Shown: positions 46,861 through 58,621, counted from the first letter of the stretch. The stretch is DNA of 64,000 nucleotides from Ctenosaura bakeri (GCA_948474755.1 CAOLHI010001138.1:1-64000); one strand, 5' to 3'. Notes: generated from the sequence alone by a model not told the origin. Program-made: numbers and translations.

Positions 46861-47192
46861 CTTTTATCTGACTTCATTGGGTTCCCCTTGGAAAGGACTG
46901 GTGCTGTGTTGTGCTATATTTTGTATCTCTTCTTCATTCTTTGTTGTGGGATAATCATATTTCCTGATGTAGTGGACTGACATATATTCTGCTGACAGGC
47001 CATTAGTGCTTCTGCAAAACTGCTATATTTTACAGTGGATCTTTAATGTAAGAACTGTTTCCCCCCGCCCCACCTCATTATCAGAGAATGCCTCAGAGAA
47101 TCTCCACAGCATTCCCTGATGGATCGTGAACAAAACACCCCTTTAGCTGGTGTACCTTTTGTTTTGGTTTTCAGCATATTTATCCTGGCAAG
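46861..47192. other. Non-coding stretch between repeats
   Basis: Nothing recognised. Confidence 0.5.
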
Positions 47193-47193
47193 A

Positions 47194-47242
<49 letters not shown>
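47193..47242. repeat. (ATCT)12 microsatellite
   Basis: About twelve ATCT (GATA on the minus strand) units; GATA arrays are common in squamates. Confidence 0.95.
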
Positions 47243-47284
47243 GTCATTACCATCTAGATCTAGATATACACATATACACACGTA

Positions 47285-47395
47285 TGTGCCTTCAAGTTAC
47301 CTGTTGACTTATGATGACATCATGAATTTCATTGGGGTTTCTCAGGCAAGAAATACTCAGAGGTAGTTTTGCCAGTTCATTCTTCTGAAATGTAG
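47285..47395 (-). mobile_element. Sauria-type SINE, 3' half
   Basis: 'tgtgccttcaagttacctgttgacttatgatgac' is the reverse of the Bov-B-like tail, then 'gggtttctcaggcaagaa' and 'cagaggtagttttgcca'. The tRNA-like head is missing (5'-truncated). The ATCT array lies just beyond its tail. Confidence 0.75.
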
Positions 47396-47767
47396 TCTAT
47401 ATACATACACCTATAACAGTATATACATACATATACCTACAGTAGGCCATTGGTGTATACTACAATTTGGTTCCCAACTTGCATGTGTTATGCATGTATG
47501 CATGTGTATATATGTGTGTGCATGTTTGTGTGTGTATGGCAAAGAATATAATTTTTATGCTGAGAAAACTGTATTTTCTGTGCTGAAAATAGCCATTTAT
47601 GGAAGGAATGGTGTTTTCTTTGCAAGAGATTTGTTTTCTGTGCAGAGATGTTTTTCTCAAAGAAATATTTTTTTTCTGTACAAAGTAAGTAAACTGTAAA
47701 TCATCTTTAGAAATTCATAGCACTTACTTCAAAAATCTCACAGCAAGGAGAAAAATAGTAAAATTAT

Positions 47768-48027
47768 AGGGGGTGGAGGGCATTTCTACCATGTTTGGAG
47801 CCCCCCTGGGCCCCTCAGGAAAAAAAAAATCTTTACATTTTCCCACCAAAATGACTTCTGGGGTCCAGAAAGGTCCAAAAACACATGAGAAGGCCCCTAT
47901 ATCCCCTCAAGAGCATCTGGGGAAATTTTTTAATGGAAGCAGGTACAGTGGGGAAGGGGAGTGGCTTTCCAAGCTCTCCTGGGAGACTAATATAGCCCCC
48001 TTGCCTTCCACAGTTGTCCATCCCTGA
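47768..48027. repeat. GC-richer interspersed repeat, unclassified
   Basis: A block of higher GC ('ggagcccccctgggcccctcagg', ending 'cagttgtccatccctgaacta') unlike its flanks. The ending resembles termini of old DNA elements ('...cccacccctg'), but no inverted partner is clear. Confidence 0.4.
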
Positions 48028-50379
48028 ACTAGATGGAAAAGCAAGAAAATTATGGATATGTATGTGTGGTCAAAACAAAAAAGCACTGGGCATTTTCAAT
48101 ATTTTCAGCAGCCTAGTTTAGTTCTAAGAGTGCCAAGAAAACCCAACTCAGTATCAGATTCCTGATATTCCTAAGACTCCTTTGGACATGGGACAGTTTT
48201 ACACACTGACATTCTTACTGGTGCCAGAAAATGTCCAATAGCACACACAATATACATCTATTTTTCTTGGTACATTAAGATTAAAAATGAAGACCAAGTG
48301 AACATTTCCTCCATCCTTCCATCCTGTCCTAATTTTATAAATATATCAGTTGCCTTGGGCCAAGATACTGTCTGGATTCTATACATTCAGAATCTAATAG
48401 CTCTGTTGGTATACTTTTACTAAACACCTGAAGCCATTTTACAGTAATCTGTTCCTTATCGTAACCATGGAACCTTTTTTCACAATAAGAAAGATGTCCT
48501 CAGGCTGGTATGGTATTTAGAGAATTCACCTTCTACATAAGGAAATTCTTGCAAACATTGCAGAAATGATCTACTTGGCATTTTCGTATTCATTTGGAAA
48601 CCAAGATCAGGACTAGAGCTATTTCCAATATAAGTTCTCTCAGAGGAGACTTTGTTCAAATTGCATTTCTAATTGGCTATATGAATAGTTTGGCCCTGGT
48701 CTTGAAAAGATTATCAGTGATTTACTGAGGCTGAAAGACATTTCAAATGACCCCAACAATGGTTCTTCCATTTTAAAGTAAATGTTTGATATAAAACCAA
48801 GAATAAGTTATTGACTCGTTGCCCATTAATCTTACATGATGCAATAAAACAGGATTCATTTGTCATTCAATTGATGAATTTCAGACATGGCCTTTGATGA
48901 TAGATCACTGTATAATTTTTTTCAAAGCTCTCAATCTATCTTGCAACTGTGAAATATAAAATTAGATTTGATGGAGCTAAAAGAGACTCTAGAAACAGAA
49001 GTGGCAATGAAGCCAGGATCTAATTTCACTGATCAACATGCCTCCCATATTCAAACCAAACACAGCATGGTCTCTTATATGTTTACACAGAAGTTGGTTT
49101 ATCAGCTTCGTTTTGGCTCCCAACAGAACAGCTACCACTCACGCTTTATGGAGTACTCATCTCCAGGTGGGTGAAAATGCCTTACCTCTCTAAGTGTTCT
49201 CCTATTTGCTATGCATCTGTGAACAAGTTCTTCATGGAACCACTGTGTCAGCAAAAGGGAGAATGTGTAAAGGCCACCACAGTCATAGCAGTGTGCAGAA
49301 CAAATATGAAGCTCTTTTTGTGTTCCTCTGTGGATCTTCATGATCACCGCTACAGGAGTTTGATTTGGGATCCTATCTGGTTAATTTGTTGATCCTTACG
49401 TCTGATTAATCCAGTCCTGTTTCGGTAGATATTTGTAAGCTGGATTTTTGCATGATACGTGATTTCAATGTGTCTTCTGAGCAAAGTAGACATGAAGAGA
49501 GGTTGTTCTGGAAATGCTTCATGGATGTGCTTTTTCTGGGCAACATCTTACTTTTCAGTAAAGTACTCAGAACCTTTTTCAAGTCCATCCTAGTATTCCT
49601 CCCTCCCTCCCCCACCCCTGCTGATCCTATGCATTTTACTTGACAGCAAACTTTTTGAGCAATTGGTTCTCCTGGGGCAGAAAATAGCTGTGTTTTAAAA
49701 GCAGCATTTTAAGTGTAATTTTTAAAAAATCATTTCCTATTCTCAGATATGATTATTCGGGAATGGGTGGGAGGCAGATTTATGCATACTGTTATGCCAC
49801 ATTCTTATTAATTATGCATAATTTTATGCATGCTTTTATTAATCCTATAGATTTATTTTTAAAGAAAAATCATATCCTCCCATGACATGTGTGTGTGTGT
49901 GCATGCACGCGCTACATTGGTGTGTTGTGCAACACAGGCCACTGGCTTGGAGTATTCAAATGTTTTAAAAGCAAATAGAAGTGATTTACATTTAAATTGC
50001 AGCTATATTGGTAAATGGCTGAGCTTGGAAAAGTTACCTTTTGGACTCCCAACTTGCAGAATCCTGTTAGCAGTTATGCTTTTTCAAACACATAACTTTT
50101 CTGAGCTTTGATAATTGGCTTCTTTTTGGCCTTTCCCCCATTACTGTAATTAATCCCCTTTAAAAATCACTTTCCAATTTCTTGTTTAGGTGAACACTTT
50201 TTGAGTACTGAAGTACAAAATTTAAAGAACAGGTATTTCTTTTATTAAAAATTGTTTTCATAAATAAATTTGTGTATGTATAGGTACAAATTGGAAATAC
50301 ATTCTGGTATACATTTAAATACACAATAATTATGTATTTTAACACTGTTTTAATTCTTTTTGATCATTTAATTATGTTT
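48028..50379. other. Non-coding stretch, no gene seen
   Basis: Contains a short GT run near 49888-49903. No coding exon is supported; several overlapping 60-73 codon frames on both strands near 48968-49615 show no domain. Confidence 0.45.
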
Positions 50380-50500
50380 TTTAAGTATTGTATTCTGTGT
50401 GTTTTAACTTGTCTTTTTAATTGCTGTAAGCAATTTTGAATCCCAATTTTGAACCTGGCAATTTTGAACCTGGGAGAAAAAAGTGGGTTATAAATAATGA
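50380..50500 (+). mobile_element. LINE 3' end fragment (L2/CR1-like) with GATA tail
   Basis: 'ttgctgtaagcaattttgaatccc' and 'cctgggagaaaaaagtgggttataaataatgatgatg' are the family ending; the 3' tail runs into the GATA array. Confidence 0.6.
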
Positions 50501-50522
50501 TGATGATGCTAATAATAACAAC

Positions 50523-50569
<47 letters not shown>
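50523..50569. repeat. (GATA)11 microsatellite
   Basis: About eleven to twelve perfect GATA units, directly after a LINE tail. Confidence 0.96.
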
Positions 50570-51009
50570 GATAGTAGAAAAGGATGTGTGCCTCTAAGAC
50601 CATGAAGTATATGGTCTTGAAATTAGGCATGAATACAAAAGGGGTCTTGGGGTGTACATCTGGGATTATTGGCTTTAAAATACATTAATTAGTTTGAATG
50701 TACACAGGTATTTGAAGCGTACAGTATTAGCTTCATTCATGGGGTGGCAGACTCTCTAATCGGTGCATAGGTTTGTAGTCAATACTGAGGGTGAGCAGCC
50801 TAAGGGATAGTGTTATGAGGCTTCCTTTCCCCCTTGTTGTGGGGTCTGGCCATGAAATGGTGAAACTCCTGCTTTCTCCCTGTAGGAACACACTGGGACG
50901 GCAGGCATTCCTGCAGGTCTGGGAACAACTGTGCCTTTACTCAGGTGGGGTGGACCCAAATAATGCTGTGAATCATTTTGTAATTTGTGATTTCTAAATC
51001 ATCACCACC
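50570..51009. other. Non-coding stretch, no gene seen
   Basis: Nothing recognised. Confidence 0.5.
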
Positions 51010-51400
51010 ACAACCATTATCATTTATTCATTTATATCTTGCCTTTCCCCCATCTTTGAGATCTAAAATGACTTACAAAAGTTAAAACAAATACAATTAA
51101 AACATTATAAAAAGAAAGGTAAAATATATAAAATATTATTATTAAAGTGCAATTAAATAAAGATTAGAATTAAGGCCCCTTATGCAATATCAATAAAAAA
51201 ACAAAAGTGAAATATCAGCAAAATAGTGCACTATTAAAAACCTTCATAGTCAGTTCCTGAAAATGCTATCAGAAACAGAACTGTTTGTACTTGCTGACAG
51301 AATAATAATAAGGCAAGAGCCATCCTAGCTTCCTTTTGGAGGAAGTTACAAATCCTGGGAGCAGCCACAAAGAAGGCCCTCTCAATACTGGTTATTTTCT
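51010..51400 (-). mobile_element. LINE 3' region (L2/CR1-like), minus strand
   Basis: 'tttatatcttgcctttcccccatctttgagatctaaaatgacttacaa' opens it and 'gggagcagccacaaagaaggccctctcaata' closes it, the same order as 31476-32260 without the LTR between. Confidence 0.7.
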
Positions 51401-51462
51401 TTCATTTTCATGACTGATCATTTGATTTAGTGATTACACTGACTATTCTCTATCCTCTATTT

Positions 51463-51565
51463 CAGGAGTGGGAATCATGCAGCCCTCCAGATGTTGCTGA
51501 GCTGCCAGTTATAACATCCTTCACCAAAGGATATGCTGTCTGAAGCTGCTGGGAATTGCACATGA
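51463..51565. mobile_element. Palindromic DNA element fragment
   Basis: 'caggagtgggaatcatgcagccctccagatgttgctgagctg' is the conserved terminus of a common reptile DNA element; the right end ('gctgctgggaattgcac') is decayed. Confidence 0.65.
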
Positions 51566-52076
51566 CTCCACCTCTCTTCTAATATTTATTGGTACTCCTC
51601 TGTCTGGTAAAACTGAGGTTGAAGGACATGTGTATATGTGTGTGTGAATGTGCGCGTGTGTGCGTTTGCAGGAGAAACGTGTGTGAATGTTTCTCCATTC
51701 CCATTTGATGTATTTATGACTAAATGCAGACAACCGTAGTGTCTACAGGTTTTTATTTTGCAAGTGGTTATAAAACATGGCACCTAAAAATTATTTGCCA
51801 AATAAAATTTTCATTTGGCAGGTGAGTTGGGGAATGAAATAAAATAATAATAATTAAAAAAAAATACAGAGCAAGTCCTGGAGGGTGACATAACAACTAG
51901 AGACCCCATATCATGTTTGAGAAGTGTGAGTCTCCGCCAGTGCATTTATGGTAGGTGGTAGAAGCTGTTCCATCTGACTGACAGCTTTCCCTGGTGACAA
52001 AAATAGCCAGAAGCTGCCACTGATGCATGTTTGCTTTCTGGGCTGCTCCTCAGCGTGAAGAGAAGAAGAAGGAGCT
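51566..52076. other. Non-coding stretch with GT-rich run
   Basis: GT-rich around 51629-51664. Nothing else recognised. Confidence 0.5.
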
Positions 52077-52870
52077 GTGCAGGACTTTGAGGTTCACCTT
52101 CAATGCCAGCTTCTCCTTAGAATTTGGGGAATTATAGCTCAAAGGAGGCCTGCAAGAGGAGAGTAATAGCAGGATCTTTTCACCTGTGTATACCAGTACT
52201 AACTGTAGAGTGGACTCCAGTTAAAAGTTAAGCAGAGCATCTTATTTGGAACTAACAAACACATAAGAAATCAGATACTCTTAAGAACCATACAAGGCTA
52301 TTGGAAAATGAGGCAAGAAAGGCTGGATAGAGAGAGATTGGATGGAAGGGGGGATAGTCACCAATCCTGAAGCAAAAGGTCAAAGTGGAGTAGCTCAGAC
52401 CACATCTGAGGGTAGCATGGAGAAACAGGAGTCTGAGATACCATGTGCAGCGTTATACACCCAGTGTACTACAATTTGCTGGGACCAAAGCTGGGGTTTT
52501 TATACTCTATTTCCTACCCTGAAGGAAGATGCATAGACAAAATAGTAATGGCTTTCCCACAGGGTTGACAAAGGAGTCTGGAATGGGCTGATTGTCTTAA
52601 CTCTAGGTGACAAAACATGGATGGGATTCATGGCAATCTTTTAATATCTACTCAGGCAAAGGGGAAATATTTCCATAGGGCGACATCACAGAATGGTCTC
52701 TGATTGCTTCACCTGTGCAGTTTTGCCTTCCATTGTATTCAGGTGTGCATGTAGCCTAAAATTTTGAAAGGATTATCAGAAACTCATTACCATTGGGTTT
52801 TCTGGCCCAATACTCTCTGAACTTATGATCTATGTCTGAGGTCATCCTGACCTGGCAACATGCTTCTAAC
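52077..52870 (-). mobile_element. LTR, LTR family 2, minus strand
   Basis: The reverse strand of 52100-52270 reproduces 31860-31990 nearly block by block ('acttttaactgga', 'agtactggtatacacaggtgaaaagatcctg', 'aggcctcctttgagcta'). A minus-strand TATA (TATAAAAA) lies at about 52497-52504. Outer ends approximate; no internal genes. Confidence 0.72.
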
Positions 52871-53882
52871 ACTTTCAAACATGCTTTCCAGCCATAAATA
52901 TGTTCAATTCTGAAAACAGCATATCCTGCAGAGTGGAGGTGTAGGGTGTATTAACAAAGGATTGTCTCCAGCCCTTCCTCCATAAATGTTCAGGGACAGC
53001 TGGAATGAGCCTAGATGTACCTCCATGGCTCATCAATGGTCAAGCAGACAGATTTTCCTCAACAGCCCCTGGCTGGTTTTATGCCTGGGGGTGGGGTGAT
53101 TGTTGAAATTTGTCCTTGATATGCTTTCTGCAATGTCTGCAAAAATATATAGACTGCTGCTACCCATACATATGCTTCTGGATGTCACCAACTGGATGCT
53201 AGCCAGTGTGTTCAGCTTTAACAGCTGTATAACATTGCTTGAATGATTTTATGAATCAGACTAAGGGTCATTCTAATCCATTTGAAGATGGTATTTTTGC
53301 TACTAAGAGACTACAAGAAAATTAAAAAAGACAATGTCCTAGTTTACTGGTTAAAAGCTATATTGTAGGGCTAGGAGAAGATATTACCCTGACAGGATTA
53401 TACCAAAAGTCTTTTCCTGTTCAATCTTATATTCTAATCCTTTAAACTTCTGCCTTCCTATAAACATGCTACTTACTAGGTATACTGATAGGAAGAGAAG
53501 TCAACTTTTTATCAAAAGGTATAATTAATCAACATGAAGTCACACAACACTTTTTGGCCACTACACCATTAGCAGCATTTAATTAAAATTATCAGCTAAG
53601 ATCCTGCATCAGGAATGTAGCTATAATGACATAGCTATGATCCATCTAATAACTGAACCACCAGGAAGCCCACCCCAGCAGTCAGGCAGCCACACCAACA
53701 GAAGGAATTCTGAGGTGCTCATGAGTGGGGAGCTGAACCATGACAGATCCAGACCCTTCCTGCCAGTGAGTCATGATTTGAAAAGCAGCAGCAGGGTCCC
53801 CTGTGATGATCAGCCTCAATTTCTTGTTGCATTGAGCCTCACTGGTGGGAGAGGACTGGATGCACCATCCTTCAATGTCCTG
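52871..53882. other. Non-coding stretch, no gene seen
   Basis: The 106-codon frame at 53637-53957 runs into a DNA element and is not a gene. Nothing else recognised. Confidence 0.5.
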
Positions 53883-54460
53883 GGCCCTTTCACACACCAC
53901 TTCCAACCCACAATGGCCACGGGATTGCCATGGGATCACAACAATGGTTCTGCATGACGTCATCACAATCCTAGAATCATAGAATCATAGAGTTGGAAGA
54001 GACCTCGGGGCCATCGAGTCCAACCCCCTGCTATTCAGGAACACACATCAAAGCATTTCCAACAGATGACCATCCAGCCTCTGCTTAAAAATTTCCAAAG
54101 AAGGAGACTTCACCACAAGGAGGAGACTCCTGTGGCCATCCTGTCATGATCGCAGATTAAATCATGTTTGGATTTCTCCTGAAAATGACATGTGATTGCG
54201 GAGTCCTCCTGCCTCCCTCCCACACTTACCTTTCATGCAGAACAGCAGAAAGTGCAATGGCTGCACTTCCTCTCCCAGAGCAGCCTCAGAAACTGCTGGG
54301 CTACAGTGTGGAAGGGAGAGGCAGGGCCATCACACTTCCTCTCATCCAGCAGGCAGCCAGTACAGAGGGGGAGCACAGCAGAAGTGATTCCCTCCCAGAA
54401 GAGGCTTTCCCTGGATCCTTACGGGATGGCTTTGGAAAAAGGTAAGTTTCAGAAAGAGTC
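53883..54460. mobile_element. Non-autonomous DNA element, family C, split by CR1
   Basis: Starts GGCCCTTTCACACACCAC; right end 'agaaagagtc' is a decayed match. The right part ('cacacttacctttcatgcagaacagcag', 'cttcctctcccagagcagcc') aligns with 61300-61400. A CR1 end at 53973-54145 interrupts it after 'gcatgacgtcatcacaatc'. Confidence 0.72.
53973..54145 (-). mobile_element. CR1 LINE 3' end fragment
   Basis: 'agaatcatagaatcatagagttggaagagacctcggggccatcgagtccaacc' is the CR1 3' terminus on the minus strand, followed by 'gaccatccagcctctgcttaaaaatttcc'. Inserted in a family C element, so it is the later of the two. Confidence 0.92.
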
Positions 54461-54780
54461 TCCAGCACCTTGGAACTCCTTTAGTTGGTGCAACTGCCTA
54501 GCTTCTGAGGTAGTATTGGGTGGGCATTTATAGCCATTGCTATGTTGCGACAACCATAAATGTGGACTGCAAAATTTACAATATTATTAGTCACTAGATT
54601 ATGACATCATAAATACTAAACAGGATGCCAGCTGTCTTTTTCACAAGAAAATTTAAGATGTGTGCAAGTTACATAAAACGAGTAAGGAAATTCAATTAGT
54701 CCACTGATTCTTGTCCCCCATGAGTAAAAGTGTTCAAATTCATCTGAGATTAGTATAGGCCTGAAGTAATGTAGATATTC
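54461..54780. other. Non-coding stretch, no gene seen
   Basis: Nothing recognised. Confidence 0.5.
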
Positions 54781-54788
54781 CCTTAGAC
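54781..54788. repeat. Target-site duplication (left) of the hAT element
   Basis: CCTTAGAC, identical to 55494-55501. Eight bases is the hAT duplication length. Confidence 0.93.
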
Positions 54789-55493
54789 CAGTGGTTCTCA
54801 ACCTGTGGGTCGCGACCCCTTTGGGGGTTGAACAACCCTTTCACAGGGGTCACCTAAGACCATCAGAAAATATGTATTTCCAATGGTCTTAGGCTCCATT
54901 CCCTCCTCGGTGGTGGTGCGCAAGCACAAGCCACGCGCTCATGTCCTCCTGCCCCCTGTTCAGAAGTGACTGAAATCACTCCCCTTCTCCGCTATCGGGA
55001 GAACCTCCAGTCTGACGGGCCAGCTTGGGGGGGCGGTGGTGGTATCACGGAGGGAAGACCCCCTCCTCGTCACGGCCCCTGCCTCACTCGTCATGGAGGG
55101 GGGCATTGTGGAAGGGCCGGGGGGCCGCAAGGCGGCGCTTTTCCAGGGGGGTGAGCTGCGCCCAGTGCAAAAGACAAAGGCGCTGGGATTACTCCCCCCT
55201 CCGGCCAGGGTTGACACTCTGGAAACTTTTCCCACACTGCCCCCCCAGGGGAAACGAGAGCGAAGCAGAAGCAGAGCCCGAGGGGGGGGGTTCTCAGAGT
55301 TTTTTCCCAGGGGAGATGCATGGCTCCTCTTTCCCTCCCTGCCCACCTCCCCCTCGTTCCTGGCCGGCGAGGCGGCCTTTGCCGGTGGGGTAGGCATTGT
55401 AAATGATAAATAAATAATTTTATGGTTGGGGGTCACCACAATATGAGGAACTGTATTAAAGTGTTGTGGCATTAGGAAGGTTGAGAACCACTA
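54789..55493. mobile_element. SPIN-like non-autonomous hAT element with CpG-rich core
   Basis: Left end CAGTGGTTCTCAACCTGTGG then 'gtcgcgacccctttgggggttgaac' and 'cacaggggtcacctaagaccatc'; right end 'ttgggggtcaccacaatatgagg', 'aactgtattaaag' and 'aaggttgagaaccacta'. These are the ends of the SPIN (hAT) family, known for horizontal transfer among tetrapods. Perfect 8-bp duplications confirm both ends. Between about 54895 and 55390 lies roughly 500 bp of CpG-rich DNA that I do not recognise from the short SPIN elements. Overlapping open frames of up to 170 codons cross it on both strands, as expected in GC-rich DNA; none shows a transposase motif. Confidence 0.92.
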
Positions 55494-55501
55494 CCTTAGA
55501 C
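55494..55501. repeat. Target-site duplication (right) of the hAT element
   Basis: CCTTAGAC, identical to 54781-54788. Confidence 0.93.
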
Positions 55502-55621
55502 TGTCTCTATATGAAAAACATCATAATCTAATAAGGGAAAAAAAAGATGGTCACAGTAGAAACAATGAAATACAATTCAGATATTTTGATATGCTTTATA
55601 TAAAAACCTTCTCAATTTGGT

Positions 55622-55745
55622 GTGCTCCAGAAGTGTTTCACGGCAAGCCCCCCCCAGCCTTCAGTGAGTTGGTTATTATGGGAATTTTAGTCTATCATAT
55701 CTTGTGGATATGATAAGGAAAGGCTGGGACAGGTTGCTACACAAG
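55622..55745. mobile_element. Palindromic DNA element remnant
   Basis: 'gtgctccagaagtg...ggttattatgggaattttagtc' then 'aaggctgggacaggttgctac' resembles the decayed common palindrome ('ggccctccagatgttg'). Weak. Confidence 0.4.
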
Positions 55746-57915
55746 AACATTTTTTTTATTTCTCTGATAGATATGAAATCAGGCTTTAAATAATTAATTC
55801 CTGGTACATAGCCAACACTGTACAGATTTAATTAGGCTCATAGTATATGCCACTCCCCCCCCCCAAAAAAAACCTGACTGTAACAAAGCATAAGTTTGTA
55901 AGATTGACATTCGGTATATAGACTTCCTTATTATGATTTGACTGGGCCATTTTCTTTTATAACAGAAAGATTATTGTCATGAATCTAACCTCTTATAGTT
56001 AATTTTTTTATTTACAGTTCTGTTAATACTCAGTGACAGAATTTCCCCCAGAAATATTGAACAAGATTAGTAATTAGCTAGCCAATTCTAAAATGGTGTT
56101 AAGTTTTTATTGTTAGAGGTCCTTGTTTGCCCTATCAGCTATTTTTAATACAGTTTCAGCAATGCAATATTTGTCAGTAGAAATCAGACTGCAGGTTATA
56201 GTTTGAAGCACAGGAAATAATATCTCGGTCTTAATAGCTCTAGGGACTTACTCTGTGTTATGCACAAACTCACATATTAGAACCCTAAAATTAATTGTGT
56301 CTATAGTTGGCTTTCAAAAAATAGGAAAAGCCACTTTGAGAGGGAGAATATGAGGAAAAGAAACAACATGGGGAGATTATGACTTAACCCCTTCCATTCC
56401 AGCCATGCCCCTCACTCCAAATCGCTTTGAAGCCATATTCCTTCCCATGGAGTATAAAAACATGTTTGCTGAGGCAGGGGTTATTTGAAGTACAGAAATC
56501 TTCCAAGAAAGGGTTACATGTCCCTTAGTTTTATTTCCTCAGCAGGATTAGGTCTTGGAAATCAAGTGTAAAAATGCAGAAGATTTTAAAAAAAAAGCAT
56601 GAATAGATAGTACATGGAAAGAAACAGAGAATAAGGCGAACTTTTCCCAAATCCAACAGACAGTTAGTATTCAAACTGTCTGAGGTCACTTGCTACCTAT
56701 TTGTGGAGATTACCAGGTTACCTCATTGAGATATGTGGTGTGAGTCACATTAGTAGACCTAGTGGTATCACATATATCTCATATTTGTGTGTGTATGTGT
56801 TGTGTGTGTGGAGGGTGTTGGAAATGCCATTGCCCTTTATGTATACATTTAGGTGTGCTCTGAAAGGGAAGTTAGCAACTTCCTCCCCTCCCAAGTTATC
56901 AAATTGAATCTTTGGGTGCAGGAGGCACTGTGATTGATCACTTCTTTGATTTTCTAATTTCCTTTTCTTGATTTTTAAATACAATATTTTGATGGGGTGG
57001 GTGAATGGCCCCCTTTTCAAGCCATTTTGTAAGAAAAGATGCAGACACACAGTGATGTAACTACTGATGCATGCTAGGAAGGATGTGGCATGTCACGTCA
57101 GCTCTGTGTGAACCTCATATGTCAGGTCAGCCCTCAGGATTGGATGTTCTGGAAGCAAGTTGTCTGCCATTCTGTGTTGGATCTTCTTTGGTGCTCACTA
57201 GATCTGTCAAATGCCTTTTCTTGCTGCCCAAATACTCTAATTCCTTGTCAGCCATTGCTCTCCTCTATGTACTACTTCTCTAGTTTAGTTATCAATTGTG
57301 GTGATTACTTAACTCCATCCAATCCTGAATCTGCTAATTTTTGATTTACATCTGCATGTAACTTGCTATTCCAAGTATGCTGATGACCTTTATGGTGTAA
57401 CAGTATCGCTTATTCACTGTTCTTCAACCCTTCCCTCCAAAATAACTGCTCAAAAATTTTAGCAAAAATTACACTGTTCTCTTAAAAGAACTGCCTACTG
57501 GCAAAGCAATAGAAATGTATATTCCAGTTAACAGAAAAGGTGACAGTATGGAAAGAAATCAGGAGTATGATTATGTTCAGACAGCAATTAATTATTGGCA
57601 AACTGCGAGGGAAAATATAAAAATATAATTTGACATTTTAAATTGAAACTAGAAGGAAATGACCTTTGATATATAAAATGAACCAAACCCACACTAGAAC
57701 AAAATCTACCAGTTCTGTAGGAGATGTATAATTTCCCAGGTCAGTCAGGCTGGCATATTTTGAATCCTGCTCCCCAAACTTGCCCTTATCCAGTCTGATT
57801 ATTTCCCCACCTCAAATTGTCAATATATTACATCTAAAACAACCTATCCTATTTGAGTCTTTTGGTATTGTTTTATCACAGGCAACAAGAGTGAAAAGTA
57901 TGACTAGTGTTTTAG
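55746..57915. other. Non-coding stretch, no gene seen
   Basis: Contains a C/A homopolymer junction near 55853-55871 and a TG-rich run near 56784-56815. No gene, RNA or named repeat. Confidence 0.5.
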
Positions 57916-58088
57916 GGCCTTTCCACACTACATTGGTATAGTTCTATTATTCCACTTTCAACATCCTACGGATTCCTGGGGTTTGCAGTTTAGGGAGGGA
58001 CATTTAATATTCTCAGCCAGAGAGCTCTTTTGTCACAGGATGTTGAAAGTGGAATAATAGCACTATAACAGTGTAGCATGGAAAGGCC
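57916..58088. mobile_element. Palindromic MITE, family A
   Basis: GGCCTTTCCACACTAC at left, 'gtagcatggaaaggcc' at right; mirrored 'ctattattccactttcaacatcc' and 'ggatgttgaaagtggaataatag'. The base match to the other family A copies is high. TTTAG occurs on both outer sides. Confidence 0.9.
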
Positions 58089-58154
58089 TTTAGTGTACAA
58101 TGGAGTAATATGTGTTGGTTAGTGAATGCTTATTTGGGAGGTGATGACCACAGT

Positions 58155-58260
58155 GACATGTATTTATTTTCTGCCACTTTCCCCCAGTTCAGAACTCAAA
58201 AAGACTGACAACAATTAACACAAACACAGTTAAAAATCCCACAGCATACAGTCTACTCAA
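58155..58260 (-). mobile_element. LINE 3' end fragment (L2/CR1-like)
   Basis: 'tgtatttattttctgccactttcccccagttcagaactcaaaaagactgacaacaattaac' is a decayed version of the family end. Confidence 0.5.
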
Positions 58261-58621
58261 TATGAGGTTGCCCCTGGCTTGCCGCCTCTGACCTATATAG
58301 TATAAGAGTTAAATAGTAGGGGTTATGTATGAATGAACTCTGAGAGCGTACCTGCACTGCACAATGGTACAAGTCACATACCACTTTCACTGTCTTGGCT
58401 CCATTCTAGTGAAATCTTAGGGTTTGTGGTTAAGTTCTCTGCTAGAAAGATCTAGTGCTGTATTTGAGGGGAGTGGACTACAGTTATCTAACTGGTAATT
58501 CATAAAAGTACAAGTCCAGAGAGTCTGCCAGCACTATGGAACTGCTGTACCTGTAAGATGTGCATACAACTTTGAATGCAAGAAATTGGTGAAGAGTGGT
58601 ATCCTATTTACACGACACTAA
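58261..58621. other. Non-coding; likely old palindromic element
   Basis: 58330-58560 has 'gcactgcacaatggtacaag' and later 'gccagcactatggaactgctgtacc', 'tttgtggttaag' and 'ggactacagttatc', suggesting a decayed MITE. Ends not defined. Confidence 0.35.

Noticed and set aside
46602..46877. 91-codon minus-strand frame with long Arg, Glu and Gln runs
   Set aside because: It is the translation of the triplet repeat tract; the rest of the frame has no domain.
47193..50569. CRISPR-like or regularly spaced repeat array
   Set aside because: The repeats are uninterrupted tetranucleotides with no spacers, in a vertebrate genome.
54960..55472. 170-codon minus-strand frame and overlapping frames of 122-125 codons
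   Set aside because: All lie in the CpG-rich core of the SPIN-like element, where stops are rare by composition. They overlap on both strands and show no transposase motif.
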